Assembly: GCF_009834025.1 (NCBI RefSeq) | Contig: NZ_CP047156.1 | Coordinates: forward strand, 3,928,067-3,992,066 | DNA from: Epidermidibacterium keratini | GTDB lineage: Bacteria; Actinomycetota; Actinomycetes; Mycobacteriales; Antricoccaceae | DNA: 64,000 nucleotides | Direction: 5' to 3' | In this document: in pieces, positions 28,959 to 39,546 of the stretch | Layout of the letters: every line of letters starts with the position of its first letter | How positions within the stretch are numbered: the stretch's first letter is position 1 | The notes under the pieces: model-generated | Databases searched by the model: none | The model's input: the letters and a program-made list of their open reading frames with translations, nothing else | Told to the model about the DNA's origin: nothing | Made by a program: the position numbers and the translations under genes

Positions 28959-29738
28959 ATGGAGCCGCATATCGAGACCACGCAAGTGGGTTTCCGCTCA
29001 CGCGCCGTCGACACCCTGATCGGGATTGACGACACCGACAACGACACCAGCCCCGGGACCGGATACCTCGCCCAGCGACTGCTGGAGTCGCTCGAGGACT
29101 CCGGACTTGCCGCACCCGTCGGCGCCACTCGCCACCAGCTGCTCAAGGACCCGCGAGTTCCTTATACGTCGCATAACTCGGCCGCCTGTCTTGCGGTCGC
29201 ATCCGAGAGAGCTGACTTGACGCCCGTCATCGCGCATTGCGCCGACTTCCTCACGCAGTGGAGCGCCGAAGGGTCCGACCCGGGACTGTGCGTCGCAGAT
29301 CATGACCTCACTGCCCCCGTACAAGCCGCGCTCGCGTCGTTTGGCCACCGCACAAAAGTCGACCTGCAGACGCAGACTGCCGCACGATCCGTCGCCGCGC
29401 GCAACGACGTCTTCCTCGCCGGGTACGGCGGAACCGAGGACGGCGTGATCGGGGCCCTCGCCGCGGTCGGCCTGCATCGCGGCGGGTCCGACGGGTTCTT
29501 TCTCTGGCTCCCTGGGCTCCGCGACCTCCGTCCTGGCCGACTCCCCTTCGACGAGCTCTGCGCGACACTGCCGATCGACGACGCTCGCACCCTCGATGGG
29601 CGGCGCCCCGCCGCGACGGAGTCGATTCGCGTGCACCCGTGGGTCCGTCCCGCACTCATCGACGGCGCCGCTGTGCTGCTGCTCGACGACAGCGACGGAT
29701 GGAGCACTGCCCCACGTGAGGCGGTGCGGGCGCTATGA
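28959..29738 (+). CDS. TiaS-like (TCKD/FLD-only) protein
   Basis: The 259-residue protein begins with the signature IGIDDTDNDTSPGTGYLAQR. It shares further segments with archaeal tRNA-Ile2 agmatinylcytidine synthetase TiaS: a PRVPYTSHNSAAC-type strand, DPGLCVAD, and GVIGALAAVGL. In TiaS these belong to the kinase-like TCKD and ferredoxin-like domains. The C-terminal OB-fold and zinc ribbon that hold tRNA in TiaS are absent, so another substrate is likely. Its TGA overlaps the ATG of the next gene (ATGA), coupling it to a glycine-rich lipoprotein. Family recognition is fairly strong; function is unknown. Confidence 0.65.
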   Translation: MEPHIETTQVGFRSRAVDTLIGIDDTDNDTSPGTGYLAQRLLESLEDSGLAAPVGATRHQLLKDPRVPYTSHNSAACLAVASERADLTPVIAHCADFLTQWSAEGSDPGLCVADHDLTAPVQAALASFGHRTKVDLQTQTAARSVAARNDVFLAGYGGTEDGVIGALAAVGLHRGGSDGFFLWLPGLRDLRPGRLPFDELCATLPIDDARTLDGRRPAATESIRVHPWVRPALIDGAAVLLLDDSDGWSTAPREAVRAL

Positions 29739-30511
29739 CCGTGATGCCGCGGCGCGGCGTACCGGCGGTTGTTCTCGCCGTCGCACTGCTAGGTGGGTGC
29801 GCCGCCACCAGCGCGACGTCGAGCAGTGGTCCGGCTACCAGCTCCAGCGCTTCTGCCGGGCCTGATGGCGACCAGCTCACGTTTTCCGAACCGGGGACCT
29901 ACACCGTCACGATCACCGTGGGCGAGGCTCCGGTCAAGCTCACCTACACGATCGCCGGGGCGGGTGGCGGCGGTGGACGCGGACCGGGACCCGGCGGCGG
30001 CGGGTCCGGTGCCGGCGCCAGCGGTACCGGCGGCGGTGGGGGTGGTGGCGGCGGCGCGGGCATCACCGAGACCGGCGGACCCACCGAGCTAGAGAGCAGC
30101 TCGGAGATCATCGAGATCACGGTGACCGTGGGAGATGGCGGCCCGGGGGCGACGGGCGGTGGCGGGTCAGCAGGCAACCACCCCGGCGGTGACGGATCGC
30201 CCACCACGCTGACCGGGGGCGGACTCGACCTCACCGCCGCCGGCGGGCAGGGCGGCGGTAGCGGAACTGGCGGAGCTGCTGGCGGAAGCGGCGGCAGCGG
30301 GGGCGCCGGTAATCCGGCGGGAGCCGACGGCGGCAACGGCGCAGAGGGAGCCGGCGGCACTGCCGGTCAGGGCGGAGGCGCCGACTACGGGTCGGGCGGC
30401 AACGGCGGGAGCGGTGGCGCCGAGCCCGGCAGCGCGATGGATGGCTCCGCCGGTGAGCCCGGTTATGTCGAGCTTGTCATCGCTGGAGCGAGCGACGTGA
30501 CGTCGTCCTGA
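29735..30511 (+). CDS. Glycine-rich predicted lipoprotein
   Basis: The 258-aa protein has an N-terminal signal with lipobox LLGGC (Cys about residue 22). A Ser/Thr/Ala-rich linker follows, then a short beta segment PGTYTVTITVGEAPVKLTYT. From about residue 75 to the C-terminus it is extremely glycine-rich (GGxGG, GAGG runs), resembling polyglycine-II or PGRS-type surface domains. It closes with GEPGYVELVIAGA. It should be anchored to the outer face of the membrane. Translation is coupled to the upstream TiaS-like gene. The codons are mostly GGC/GGT, so the repeat is prone to slippage. Confidence 0.75.
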   Translation: MTVMPRRGVPAVVLAVALLGGCAATSATSSSGPATSSSASAGPDGDQLTFSEPGTYTVTITVGEAPVKLTYTIAGAGGGGGRGPGPGGGGSGAGASGTGGGGGGGGGAGITETGGPTELESSSEIIEITVTVGDGGPGATGGGGSAGNHPGGDGSPTTLTGGGLDLTAAGGQGGGSGTGGAAGGSGGSGGAGNPAGADGGNGAEGAGGTAGQGGGADYGSGGNGGSGGAEPGSAMDGSAGEPGYVELVIAGASDVTSS

Positions 30512-30522
30512 CGTGCCAGGCC

Positions 30523-31503
30523 TTAGGTCGGATCGTGCGTCGGGGTCGGGCCGAAGACTGCTCGAAGAAGAGCGGCGTACCGCTCGACATCGTGCGCGTT
30601 CGGGTTGTCCGAGGAGAGGTCTGCCGAGATGAGCTCGGCGCCGATGCGCCCGCATTCGGCGGTCAGGTCGTCGTCCTCCTCGGCGGCGCGCACGTCGGCG
30701 ATGACCCCGTCGAGGCGCAGCCGCGGTGCGTGCCGGGTAAACGCCCGCAGGAGGTCCGCAGCGGTGAATCCCGTCGTCTCCCCCGGCTGAGGCGCCAGGT
30801 TGAGCGTCAGGTAGCGCCGCGCGTCACTTCGCTCGACAGCATCTCGCAGGTCCGGAACAAGAAGGTGTGGGAGTACCGAGGTAAACCAGCTGCCCGGGCC
30901 GAAGATGATCGCGTCCGCGGCCTCGATCGCCTTGCACGCCTCCGGGCACGCCGGCGGGCTCGCCGGCTGCAGCTCGATCTCCTCGACTCGGCCCTTCGTC
31001 GTCGCCACCGCGACCTGGCCGCGCACTCGGCGGGTGTCGGTTGGATGGGCGTCGTCGAGCCCGGAGACGATCGCGACAAGATCGAGCGGAATCAACGACA
31101 TGGGGACAACGCGCCCGACCGCGCCGGCGATCTGCCCGACCGCGTCCAATGCCGCGACCGTATCGCCGTCGAGCACCTCGGTCAGGCCGGTGATCATCAG
31201 GTTGCCGAGGTTGTGTCCGGCGAGTGTTCCGTCACCGCCGAAGCGGTGCTGCAAAAACCGAGCCGCCAGTCGATGCTCCGGACGCTCGCCAGCGAGTGCG
31301 GCAAGGGCCATCCGCAGGTCGCCGGGCGGCAGCACGGGCATCTCGCGACGGATCCGCCCACTTGAGCCGCCGTCGTCGCCCACGGTCACCACCGCGGTGA
31401 TCTCGCTGGCGACCTGGCGCAGTGCGCCGAGAGTCACCGCGAGTCCGTGTCCGCCACCGAGCGCTACTGCGTGCCCGACCAACGCGTCGTCCTCAGAGCT
31501 CAC
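30523..31503 (-). CDS. yvcK: YvcK/CofD-like protein (gluconeogenesis factor family)
   Basis: The 326-aa protein is of the CofD-like family. It binds UDP-sugars in Bacillus and is needed for growth and peptidoglycan synthesis on gluconeogenic sources. Motifs: ALGGGHGLAVTLGAL, VTVGDDGGSSGRIR, PPGDLRMALAAL, GHNLGNLMITGL and FGPGSWFTSVLPHLL. GTG at 31503 has AAGGAG five nt upstream, inside the end of rapZ, so it is coupled to rapZ. The order uvrC-rapZ-yvcK is the standard actinobacterial one. Confidence 0.95.
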   Translation of the reverse strand: MSSEDDALVGHAVALGGGHGLAVTLGALRQVASEITAVVTVGDDGGSSGRIRREMPVLPPGDLRMALAALAGERPEHRLAARFLQHRFGGDGTLAGHNLGNLMITGLTEVLDGDTVAALDAVGQIAGAVGRVVPMSLIPLDLVAIVSGLDDAHPTDTRRVRGQVAVATTKGRVEEIELQPASPPACPEACKAIEAADAIIFGPGSWFTSVLPHLLVPDLRDAVERSDARRYLTLNLAPQPGETTGFTAADLLRAFTRHAPRLRLDGVIADVRAAEEDDDLTAECGRIGAELISADLSSDNPNAHDVERYAALLRAVFGPTPTHDPT

Positions 31504-31505
31504 CG

Positions 31506-32390
31506 CTACTCCTTACCGAGGTCGCGGTGGACCGCGCGTACGTCGAACTCTGGCGAGTTGAGCCGCTGCGCGAATGCCTCGGTCATCGCCACCGACCGGT
31601 GCTTGCCTCCGGTGCAACCGATCGCGATCGTCATGTACCGCTTGCCCTCGCGACGATAGCCCGGCGCCATCGTGCGGACCAGGGCCTCAAGCTGGTCCAG
31701 TGCGTCGAGCGCGCCATCCTGAGCAAGCACAAACGAGGCGACGTCGACGTCCTTGCCCGACTGTGCCCGCAGCTCGGGCACCCAGTGGGGGTTGGGCAAG
31801 AACCGGACATCAAAGACGAGATCGGCGTCCAGCGGCAGCCCGTACTTGAAGCCGAACGACAGCACCGTCACCAGCAGGGCGTCGCTGAGCTGGCGATCAA
31901 ACGCGGTCTCGAGCTTGCGGCGCAGGTCGTGCACCGAGAGCCCTGTGGTGTCAATCGCGATGTGCGCCGAGCCTCGTACGGGTTCGAGCACCTCGCGCTC
32001 AGCGTCGATGCCGTCGATAATCCGACCCTCGCCCTGCAGTGGGTGGGCTCGCCGCACGTTTTCGTAGCGGCGTACCAGGACTTCCTCCGCCGCCTCCAAG
32101 AACACCACGGTGGGGCGGATCCCGGCGTCTTCGATGAAGGTGAGTACGTCGGAGATAGACGAGAAGAAGCCTCGGCTACGCACGTCAGTGACGATCGCGA
32201 TGCGGTCGATCCCGCTGCCGGCCTTCGTCGCGAGCTCGAGCACCTCAGGAATCAGCTTCGGGGGCAGGTTGTCTACGACGTAGAACCCGAGGTCCTCCAG
32301 GACCCGGGCCGCCGTACTCCGTCCCGCGCCTGAGTATCCGGTAATCAGCACGACCTCGAGGGGTTCGCGCGCGGTCTGGTCCGAACTCAT
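31506..32390 (-). CDS. rapZ: RapZ-like P-loop nucleotide-binding protein
   Basis: The 294-residue protein has Walker [10 protein letters not shown] at about 18-26, the DNLPP switch, and the conserved C-terminal domain with [11 protein letters not shown], which binds GlcN6P or RNA in E. coli RapZ. In Gram-positives (YvcJ) it acts as an ATP/GTP hydrolase of unclear physiological role. The ATG overlaps the uvrC stop (ATGA). Confidence 0.96.
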   Translation of the reverse strand: MSSDQTAREPLEVVLITGYSGAGRSTAARVLEDLGFYVVDNLPPKLIPEVLELATKAGSGIDRIAIVTDVRSRGFFSSISDVLTFIEDAGIRPTVVFLEAAEEVLVRRYENVRRAHPLQGEGRIIDGIDAEREVLEPVRGSAHIAIDTTGLSVHDLRRKLETAFDRQLSDALLVTVLSFGFKYGLPLDADLVFDVRFLPNPHWVPELRAQSGKDVDVASFVLAQDGALDALDQLEALVRTMAPGYRREGKRYMTIAIGCTGGKHRSVAMTEAFAQRLNSPEFDVRAVHRDLGKE

Positions 32391-34438
32391 CTCGGCTCCT
32401 CGTGAGGGGTCGGTGCGTGGGATGCGGGTTGCGGCTCGGTGGAGTCCGCTGCTGATTGGATCACCTCACCGGTGAGCGGGTCGACGGCGACCGGGTCGTC
32501 ACGGCTCGGCGCAAGCGCATCGTGGATGGCCTGCGCGGTCGCGGCGCCGATCCCGTCGACCTCTCGCAGGTCATCGACGCTGGCGTTGCGCAGCGACCGC
32601 ACCGAGCCAAACTTGCGCAGCAGCGCCTGCTTGCGCGCCTCACCCAGACCCTTGATCCCGTCAAGCTGGCTGGCGAGCATCGCCTTGCCGCGCTTCTGGC
32701 GGTGGAAGGTGATGGCAAACCGGTGGGCTTCATCGCGCACCCGCTGCAGCAGATACATCGCCTCGGAGTTGCGCGGCAAGATGTAGGGCTCGTCGTCGCC
32801 GGGCAGCCAGACCTCTTCGAGTCGCTTCGCGAGCCCGATCACCGCGACGTCGTTGATCCCGAGCTCGGTCAGCGCCGCGCCCGCCGCCTGCGCCTGCGGC
32901 GCGCCGCCGTCCACAACGAGCAGGTTGGGCGGGTAGGCGAACTTCTTCGGCCGGCCGCTCTCGTCGTCGACGCTCGGGGGCCGCTCACGCTCCTCGAGGT
33001 AGCGGCGGAACCGGCGAGCCACCACCTCGGCGATCGACCGCGTGTCGTCAGTGCCCTCACCGGCACGCACCTGGTCGACGCCGACCGACTCGCCGTCCTC
33101 ACGCACCGCATCACGGATCGTGAACCGGCGATACTCGCTCTTGCGCGGCAGGCCATCTTCGAAGACGACCAGGCTGGCGACGACGTTAGTGCCCTGCACG
33201 TGCGAGACGTCGATGCACTCGATGCGCAGCGGCGCCTCGTCGAGGCCCAGTGCCTCCTGCAGCTGTGCGAGTGCCTGTGACCGAGCGGTGAGATCTCCGG
33301 CCCGCTTGAGCCGGTGCTGGGTGAACGCCTCCTCGGCGTTGCGACCGACCGTCTGCATGAGGTCACGTTTCGGACCACGTTGCGGCACCCGGATCTCAAC
33401 CGGCCCACCGCGGAGCTCGCCGAGCCGGCGTTGCATCGCATCGAGGTCTGGCGGCAGGTGCGGCACCAGGATCGTGCGGGGTACGCCGGACGTGGACTCC
33501 TGGTCGGCGTCGTACACCTGCAGCAGATATTGCTCGACAAGCTCGGCGTCGGTGACGTCCTCGACCTTGTCGATCACCCAGCCGCGCCGGCCTCGGACGC
33601 GTCCGCCGCGCACGTGGAAGACCTGGACGGCAGCCTCGAGCTCGTCTTGCGCGAAGGCGACGACGTCGCAGTCGGTGCCGTCCGGAAGCACGATCGCGTT
33701 TTTCTCGGTCGCCTTGGCCAGCGCACCGAGGTCGTCGCGCAGCCGGGCGGCCCGCTCGAACTCCATCGCCGACGAAGCTTGCAGCATCGCCTTGCGCAGC
33801 CGCTTCTCGATGGCATCGGACTTGCCTGCCATGAAGTCGCAGAAGTCGAGCACGATCGCGCGGTGCTCCTCGGCGCTGACCCGTCCGATGCACGGGGCCG
33901 AGCACTTGTCGAGGTAGCCGAGCAGGCAAGGCCGGCCCATCTGGCCGTGCCGCTTAAACACACCGGCCGAGCAGGTGCGCGCCGGGAACACCCGGGTCAG
34001 CAAATCGAGCGTCTCGCGGATCGCCCACGCGTGGGCGAAGGGTCCGAAGTAGCGCACTCCCTTTTTCTTGGGTCCGCGCATCACCTGCAGCCGGGGGTAC
34101 TCCTCGTTGAGGGTGACGGCCAGGCTCGGGTAGCTCTTGTCGTCGCGGTAGCGCACGTTGAAGCGCGGGTCGAACTCCTTGATCCAGGAGTACTCCAGCT
34201 GCAGTGCCTCGACCTCGGTGTCGACCACGGTCCAGTCGACGCGCGCACCGGTCAGCACCATCGTGCGGGTGCGTGTGTGCAGCGCGGCGATGTCCTGGAA
34301 GTACGACGACAGTCGGCTGCGCAGGCTCTTGGCCTTGCCGACGTAGATGACGCGACCGTTTTTGTCGTAGAAGCGGTAGACGCCCGGCTTGTCCGGGATT
34401 GTCCCGGGCGCGGGGCGATAGGTAGACGGGTCAGCCAT
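32387..34438 (-). CDS. uvrC: Excinuclease ABC subunit C
   Basis: UvrC makes both incisions in nucleotide excision repair. The 683-aa product begins with the GIY-YIG nuclease (about 14-95, [20 protein letters not shown]). It continues with a cysteine-containing segment (CSAPCIGR), the UVR motif that binds UvrB ([13 protein letters not shown], about 215-228), the RNase H-like endonuclease domain ([24 protein letters not shown]-like region with the catalytic Asp) and C-terminal helix-hairpin-helix motifs ([25 protein letters not shown]). ATG at 34438 is chosen by alignment; the longer open frame upstream is basic and non-homologous. It is the first gene of uvrC-rapZ-yvcK. Confidence 0.96.
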   Translation of the reverse strand: MADPSTYRPAPGTIPDKPGVYRFYDKNGRVIYVGKAKSLRSRLSSYFQDIAALHTRTRTMVLTGARVDWTVVDTEVEALQLEYSWIKEFDPRFNVRYRDDKSYPSLAVTLNEEYPRLQVMRGPKKKGVRYFGPFAHAWAIRETLDLLTRVFPARTCSAGVFKRHGQMGRPCLLGYLDKCSAPCIGRVSAEEHRAIVLDFCDFMAGKSDAIEKRLRKAMLQASSAMEFERAARLRDDLGALAKATEKNAIVLPDGTDCDVVAFAQDELEAAVQVFHVRGGRVRGRRGWVIDKVEDVTDAELVEQYLLQVYDADQESTSGVPRTILVPHLPPDLDAMQRRLGELRGGPVEIRVPQRGPKRDLMQTVGRNAEEAFTQHRLKRAGDLTARSQALAQLQEALGLDEAPLRIECIDVSHVQGTNVVASLVVFEDGLPRKSEYRRFTIRDAVREDGESVGVDQVRAGEGTDDTRSIAEVVARRFRRYLEERERPPSVDDESGRPKKFAYPPNLLVVDGGAPQAQAAGAALTELGINDVAVIGLAKRLEEVWLPGDDEPYILPRNSEAMYLLQRVRDEAHRFAITFHRQKRGKAMLASQLDGIKGLGEARKQALLRKFGSVRSLRNASVDDLREVDGIGAATAQAIHDALAPSRDDPVAVDPLTGEVIQSAADSTEPQPASHAPTPHEEPR

Positions 34439-34602
34439 GAAGGAACGGGTCGATCTCGAGATGCCGGCTAGCCACGTATCCAGAGTAGTGGCGACCCCCG
34501 ACACGCGCTGCCTCCCGTCTGGCACGCACCGCTGCTCGTCGGCCCGAGTGTCGTCGGCGGGTGCGGTAAACGAGCTTGACCAGGATCGATACCGTCGGTG
34601 TC

Positions 34603-35577
34603 GTGAAGACTCAGCTCCCCACCTTCCCCGACTCCACCGGCGTGACGGCGTACGCCGCCACGATTGAGGACGCCCCCGAGATGCTTGAGCTCGCGCGCCG
34701 CGTCGAGACCGAGACCACCGGCGAGACGTCGTACACGCTCGAGGAGATCTCCGCACCGCTCACCAGCGAGTCGGGTCGGCGCGACACCTCAGTCGTGGTG
34801 CTGCGGCGCGACGGCGTACTCGTGGGGTTCGTCGACATCACTCACGACAACACTGAGCGCTACTACATCGGCGTGACGATCGATCATGCGCTGCCGCGTT
34901 CGGTGTACGACGCGGTTGCTGCCGAGAGCATCGCGTGGTGTGAGCGCAGCGCGCTGGCTGACAGCGATGGTCCGGTGCGGCTCAAGGAGTACGCGGCAGA
35001 GACCGATGAACCGCTGCGCACTGCTCTGGCTGCGGCCGGGTTCGCCGAGGCGCGGGGCTTCTACGAGATGCATATCGACCTGGACGGTGCGCAGCTGCCG
35101 AGCCGCTCCCCCGGCGTCGTCGTACGCCGAGTCGACACGAGCGACCTCGGTGGCGACGACGTGCGGCTCGCCCACCACCTGGTGACCGAGACGTTTCGCG
35201 ACCACTACGACTTCATCGAGCGGCCGTTCGAGAAGTGGGTCGAGAGGCACCGCGACAATGCCGGCTCGGACTTCAACTCGTGGTGGATAGCCGAGGTCGA
35301 CGGTGAACCCGTCGGCGTACGTATCGACAACTCTCGATATCTCGACTCGCATAATGCGGCGTATGTCGCCAACCTGGGCACGCTGCGTTCGGCGCGCGGG
35401 CGAGGTGTGGCGAGCACACTGCTGGCGCACGCATTCGAGCACGCCACCTCGCAGGGCCGGGATGCGGTGAAGCTGCATGTCGATGCCGAAAGCCCCACGG
35501 GTGCGACGCGGCTGTATGAGTCGGTCGGCATGCGCCGCAACCACGTCGACCACGAGTGGCAGAAGGTGCTGCGCTGA
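34603..35577 (+). CDS. Double-GNAT N-acetyltransferase (mycothiol synthase-like)
   Basis: The 324-aa protein is built of two GNAT folds, a degenerate N-terminal one and a C-terminal one with the acetyl-CoA loop [17 protein letters not shown] (about residue 265). The layout resembles MshD, but specific mycothiol-synthase residues cannot be judged here. GTG at 34603 is preferred over the in-frame TTG at 34576 because TACCGT lies 7 nt upstream (leaderless). It is monocistronic and convergent with uvrA across a long hairpin. Mycothione reductase at 51445-52836 shows the organism uses mycothiol. Confidence 0.8.
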   Translation: MKTQLPTFPDSTGVTAYAATIEDAPEMLELARRVETETTGETSYTLEEISAPLTSESGRRDTSVVVLRRDGVLVGFVDITHDNTERYYIGVTIDHALPRSVYDAVAAESIAWCERSALADSDGPVRLKEYAAETDEPLRTALAAAGFAEARGFYEMHIDLDGAQLPSRSPGVVVRRVDTSDLGGDDVRLAHHLVTETFRDHYDFIERPFEKWVERHRDNAGSDFNSWWIAEVDGEPVGVRIDNSRYLDSHNAAYVANLGTLRSARGRGVASTLLAHAFEHATSQGRDAVKLHVDAESPTGATRLYESVGMRRNHVDHEWQKVLR

Positions 35578-35625
35578 GCCTGCGCGGGTGGCCGTACTCG
35601 CTGCGATCGGCGCCGGAGCACCTAG

Positions 35626-35666
35626 CGCGTAGCGTTTCAGTCACCCGGTGACCGAAACGCTACGCG
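35626..35666. terminator. Long hairpin between convergent GNAT and uvrA genes (family P1)
   Basis: 20-bp arms with one mismatch (left CGCGTAGCGTTTCAGTCACC) have a tight loop. The same palindrome occurs at 61587-61625 between another convergent pair. It is probably a bidirectional terminator. Confidence 0.8.
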
Positions 35667-35695
35667 TTGAGCACTCGACGACCGCAGTACGCCGA

Positions 35696-38600
35696 TCAGC
35701 GGCTGGCTGCGGTCTTTCGGGCCGGCGCCTTCTTCTTAGCTGCAGTCTTCTTCGCCGGCGCCTTGCGGGCTGCCGCTCCCCCGGCCGCCTTCGCCGCCCT
35801 CAGCTGCGCGCGCGTCTGCGTGCGCGGAGCGGTGACCGCGACAGCGCCGGGCTTCGCTGCCGACGCCAGTAGGTCGCGCAAGAAGGCACCGGTGTGGCTG
35901 CGCTCGTTGGCGGCGATCTGTTCCGGCGTACCCGTCCCGACGACCGTGCCGCCACCGCCGCCGCCTTCGGGGCCCATGTCGATGATCCAGTCGGCCGTCT
36001 TGATCACGTCGAGGTTGTGCTCGATGACGATGACGGTGTTGCCCTTGTCAACCAGCCCATCGATGACGCCGAGCAGCTTGCGGATGTCCTCGAAGTGCAG
36101 GCCGGTCGTGGGCTCGTCGAGCACATAGACCGTGCGACCGGTCGAGCGCTTTTGCAGCTCACTGGCCAGTTTCACGCGCTGCGCCTCACCGCCGGACAGC
36201 GTCGGCGCGGGCTGCCCCAACCGCACGTAACCCAGACCGACGTCGACCAGCGTGTTGAGGTGCCTGGCGATCGCGGGGATGGATGCGAAGAACTCGGCAG
36301 CCTCCTCGATCGGCATGTCGAGCACCTCAGAGATCGTCTTGCCCTTGTAGTGCACCTCGAGCGTCTCGCGGTTGTAGCGCGCGCCCTTGCAGACCTCGCA
36401 CGGCACGTAGACGTCCGGCAGGAAGTTCATCTCGATCTTGATCGTGCCGTCGCCCTGGCAGTTCTCGCAGCGGCCGCCCTTGACGTTGAAGCTGAACCGG
36501 CCCTGCTGGTAGCCACGCACCTTCGCCTCGGAGGTCGCGGCAAACAGCTTGCGCACGTGATCGAACACGCCGGTGTACGTCGCCGGGTTGGAACGCGGAG
36601 TGCGCCCAATCGGTGACTGGTCAACACCGACCACCTTGTCGATCTCATCGAGCCCGGTGACCTTGCGGTGGCGACCGGGCACGAGCCGCGCCTTGTTGGC
36701 GTAGTTGGCCATCGCGGCATAGAGGATGTCGTTGACGAGCGTCGACTTGCCCGAGCCGGAAACTCCAGTCACCGCAGTAAACGTTCCCAGCGGAAAGCTG
36801 ACGTCGACGTTCTTGAGGTTGTTTTCGCGGGCGCCGTGCACGGTGATCTGGCGCGACTTCTCCGGCGTACGCCGATGCTGCGGTACGGCGAGCTCCTTGC
36901 GCCCCGACAGGTAGGCGCCGGTCTCGCTGTCCTTGCTGGCCAGCAGCTGCGGCACCGGACCGGACACGACGACCTGGCCGCCGTGCTCACCGGCGCCCGG
37001 ACCGATGTCGACCACCCAGTCCGATGCGCGGATGGTGTCTTCGTCGTGCTCGACCACGATGAGGGTGTTGCCGAGGTTGCGCAGCCGCAGCAGGGTCTCG
37101 ATGAGCCGATGATTGTCGCGCTGATGCAGCCCGATCGACGGCTCGTCGAGCACGTAGAGCACGCCGACGAGTCCGGAGCCGATCTGGGTAGCCAACCGGA
37201 TGCGCTGCGCCTCGCCGCCGGCGAGCGTGGCGGCCGCACGCGCGAGTGAGAGATAGTCGAGTCCCACGTCGACCAGGAAGCCGAGCCGCGCGTTGACCTC
37301 CTTGAGCACCCGCGCCGCGATCATCGCCTGGCGCTCATCGAGCTCGAGCTCGGCCAAGAACGCACTGCACTCGCCGATCGACATCTCGGTGACCTCGGCG
37401 ATGGACCTGCCCCCGAGACGTACGGCGAGGATCTCCGGCTTCAGGCGAGTGCCGTTGCAGACCGGGCACGGTACGTCGCGCATGAAGCCCTCGTAGCGAT
37501 CACGCGACCAGTCGCTGTCGGTCTCAGCGTGCCGCCGCGCGAGAAACGGCATCACGCCCTCGAAGTTGGCGTAGTAGGACCGCTGGCGCCCGTAGCGGCT
37601 GCGGAACTTCACGTGCACCTTGTCGTCACTGCCCTGCAAGATCGTGGTGCGGATCTTCTTCGGCAGCGCCGACCACGGCACCTTCATGCTGAACCCGAGC
37701 TGCTCGGAGAGTGAGCGCAGTAGCTGGGCGAAGTACTCGGAGTTTTGTCCGGCCATCGCCCATGGCGCGATCGCGCCCTCATCCAACGACTTCTCGGGGT
37801 CGGGGATGATCAGCTCCGGATCGGCTTCTTTGCGAAAGCCCAGACCGGTGCACTCGGGGCAGGCGCCGTACGGTGCGTTGAACGAAAACGACCGCGGCTC
37901 AAGCTCCTCGACGCTGAGCGGGTGCCCGTTCGGGCAGGCAAGCTTCTCGCTGAACCGGCGCTCGCGCTGGGGGTCGGACTCATCGAGGTCGACCTGCTCG
38001 ATGACGACCAGACCGGCGGCGACGCCCAGGGCGGTCTCCACCGAGTCGGTCATCCGGCGCTTCGAGCTCGGCTTCACCGACAGCCGGTCGACGACCACCT
38101 CGATGTCGTGCTTCTCCTGCTTCTTCAGCGTCGGCGGCTCCGACAGCTGATAGACCGTGCCGTCGATCCGCGCACGCGAGTAGCCCTGCGCCTGCAGCGA
38201 GGAGAACAGGTCGGTGTACTCCCCCTTGCGACCGCGGACGACGGGAGCCAGCACCTGGAATCGGGTGCCCTCGGGCAGCTCCATGATCTGGTCGACGATC
38301 TGCTGCGGGCTCTGCCGGGCGATGACCGCGTCACACACCGGGCAGTGCGGCACACCGGCGCGCGCATAAAGCAGACGCAGGTAGTCGTAGACCTCGGTGA
38401 TGGTGCCGACGGTCGACCGCGGGTTGCGGTTGGTCGACTTCTGGTCGATCGACACCGCCGGCGACAGGCCTTCGATGAAGTCGACGTCCGGCTTGTCCAT
38501 CTGGCCCAGGAACTGGCGGGCGTAGGCCGACAATGACTCGACATAGCGGCGCTGACCCTCGGCGAAGATCGTGTCGAAGGCGAGGCTGGATTTGCCCGAG

Positions 38601-38701
38601 CCGGACAGCCCCGTGAAGCAGATCATCGCGTCGCGGGGAAGCTCGAGGCTGACGTCCTTGAGGTTGTGCTCGCGGGCGCCACGAATGACAAGTCGGTCCA
38701 T
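35696..38701 (-). CDS. uvrA: Excinuclease ABC subunit A
   Basis: UvrA is the damage-recognition ATPase of nucleotide excision repair. The 1001-aa product has Walker [15 protein letters not shown] and [13 protein letters not shown], signatures [11 protein letters not shown] and [11 protein letters not shown], zinc fingers ([15 protein letters not shown] to [16 protein letters not shown] to CEVCKGARY) and the insertion domain. ATG at 38701 has TACGCT 7 nt upstream, a likely leaderless start. The last ~49 residues form an Ala/Lys/Arg-rich, histone-H1-like tail ([18 protein letters not shown]) not needed for the family fold. It is divergent from a metallo-hydrolase gene, an order also seen in mycobacteria. 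Confidence 0.97.
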   Translation of the reverse strand: MDRLVIRGAREHNLKDVSLELPRDAMICFTGLSGSGKSSLAFDTIFAEGQRRYVESLSAYARQFLGQMDKPDVDFIEGLSPAVSIDQKSTNRNPRSTVGTITEVYDYLRLLYARAGVPHCPVCDAVIARQSPQQIVDQIMELPEGTRFQVLAPVVRGRKGEYTDLFSSLQAQGYSRARIDGTVYQLSEPPTLKKQEKHDIEVVVDRLSVKPSSKRRMTDSVETALGVAAGLVVIEQVDLDESDPQRERRFSEKLACPNGHPLSVEELEPRSFSFNAPYGACPECTGLGFRKEADPELIIPDPEKSLDEGAIAPWAMAGQNSEYFAQLLRSLSEQLGFSMKVPWSALPKKIRTTILQGSDDKVHVKFRSRYGRQRSYYANFEGVMPFLARRHAETDSDWSRDRYEGFMRDVPCPVCNGTRLKPEILAVRLGGRSIAEVTEMSIGECSAFLAELELDERQAMIAARVLKEVNARLGFLVDVGLDYLSLARAAATLAGGEAQRIRLATQIGSGLVGVLYVLDEPSIGLHQRDNHRLIETLLRLRNLGNTLIVVEHDEDTIRASDWVVDIGPGAGEHGGQVVVSGPVPQLLASKDSETGAYLSGRKELAVPQHRRTPEKSRQITVHGARENNLKNVDVSFPLGTFTAVTGVSGSGKSTLVNDILYAAMANYANKARLVPGRHRKVTGLDEIDKVVGVDQSPIGRTPRSNPATYTGVFDHVRKLFAATSEAKVRGYQQGRFSFNVKGGRCENCQGDGTIKIEMNFLPDVYVPCEVCKGARYNRETLEVHYKGKTISEVLDMPIEEAAEFFASIPAIARHLNTLVDVGLGYVRLGQPAPTLSGGEAQRVKLASELQKRSTGRTVYVLDEPTTGLHFEDIRKLLGVIDGLVDKGNTVIVIEHNLDVIKTADWIIDMGPEGGGGGGTVVGTGTPEQIAANERSHTGAFLRDLLASAAKPGAVAVTAPRTQTRAQLRAAKAAGGAAARKAPAKKTAAKKKAPARKTAASR

Positions 38702-38805
38702 GAGCGCCAGCGTAATGACACCCACCGACACGATGTCGCCTCCGGCGTACACCCTATGGTGGAACACACACCTCGACCGCCCAACTACCGACCCTAGGAG
38801 CAGCG

Positions 38806-39474
38806 ATGAGCAGCGACTACACCGGACATGTCGATGCCGGACAGACCTCGGGGGTACGACGGGCGGGGGCCTTGGAGATCACCAAGGCCTCGGTCGGGCC
38901 GATGGACAACAACGCCTATTTGCTGCGCAGCGTCGCAACTGGCGACGCGATCCTGATCGACGCGGCAAACGAGCCGGAGCGGCTGGTCGAGCTGGTCCGC
39001 GAACGGCTCGGTGAAGGGGTGCTGGAGAAGGTCATCACCACGCACCGGCACGAGGACCACTGGCTCGGGCTTGAGATGCTCACCGGCGTGACTGGCGCAC
39101 TCACCTTCGCGCATCCAACTGACGCGCCCGAGCTGCCGATCCCGAGCGATCCGTTGAATGACGGCGACAAGGTCAAGGTCGGCGACGTGGAGCTTGAGGT
39201 GATCCATCTGCGTGGCCACACGCCCGGCAGCATCGCGCTCTACTGGCGCGACCCGGACGGTGAAGGCCACCTCTTTACCGGCGACTCGCTCTTTCCAGGC
39301 GGGGTCGGCAAAACGTGGTCCGAGGACGACTTCCGGCAGCTGCTATCCGACGTCACCGAGCGGATCTTCGACCGGCTCCCCGACGACACCCATGTCTACC
39401 CCGGGCATGGTGACGACACGACGCTCGGCGCGGAGCGCCCGAACCTTGCCGAGTGGGGCTCGCGCGGCTGGTAG
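38806..39474 (+). CDS. Metallo-beta-lactamase fold hydrolase
   Basis: The 222-aa glyoxalase-II-like hydrolase has the metal motif THRHEDHW (about 83-90), further ligands in [10 protein letters not shown] and TGDSLFPGG, and the late ligand histidine in YPGHGDDT. The substrate is unknown; thioester or thiol-adduct hydrolysis is plausible for this subfamily. ATG has GGAG six nt upstream. It is divergent from uvrA, a neighbourhood conserved among actinobacteria. A hairpin terminator follows. Confidence 0.9.
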   Translation: MSSDYTGHVDAGQTSGVRRAGALEITKASVGPMDNNAYLLRSVATGDAILIDAANEPERLVELVRERLGEGVLEKVITTHRHEDHWLGLEMLTGVTGALTFAHPTDAPELPIPSDPLNDGDKVKVGDVELEVIHLRGHTPGSIALYWRDPDGEGHLFTGDSLFPGGVGKTWSEDDFRQLLSDVTERIFDRLPDDTHVYPGHGDDTTLGAERPNLAEWGSRGW

Positions 39475-39496
39475 CCAGTCTTCGAATCCGACACAG

Positions 39497-39538
39497 AAGG
39501 AGCGGTGCTCGCCGAGATGGGCGGGCACCGCTCCTTTT
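39497..39538 (+). terminator. Rho-independent terminator after the hydrolase gene
   Basis: The 12-bp arms AAGGAGCGGTGC and GCACCGCTCCTT have a 16-nt loop and are followed by TT then G. On the opposite strand the arm also supplies A/T pairs, so it may serve the convergent SipW-LamG gene too. Confidence 0.8.
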
Positions 39539-39546
39539 GTTCCGTC

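Noticed and set aside
29944-30360. Proline-rich minus-strand open frame
   Set aside because: It is only the complement of the glycine-codon repeat of the lipoprotein; no start signal.
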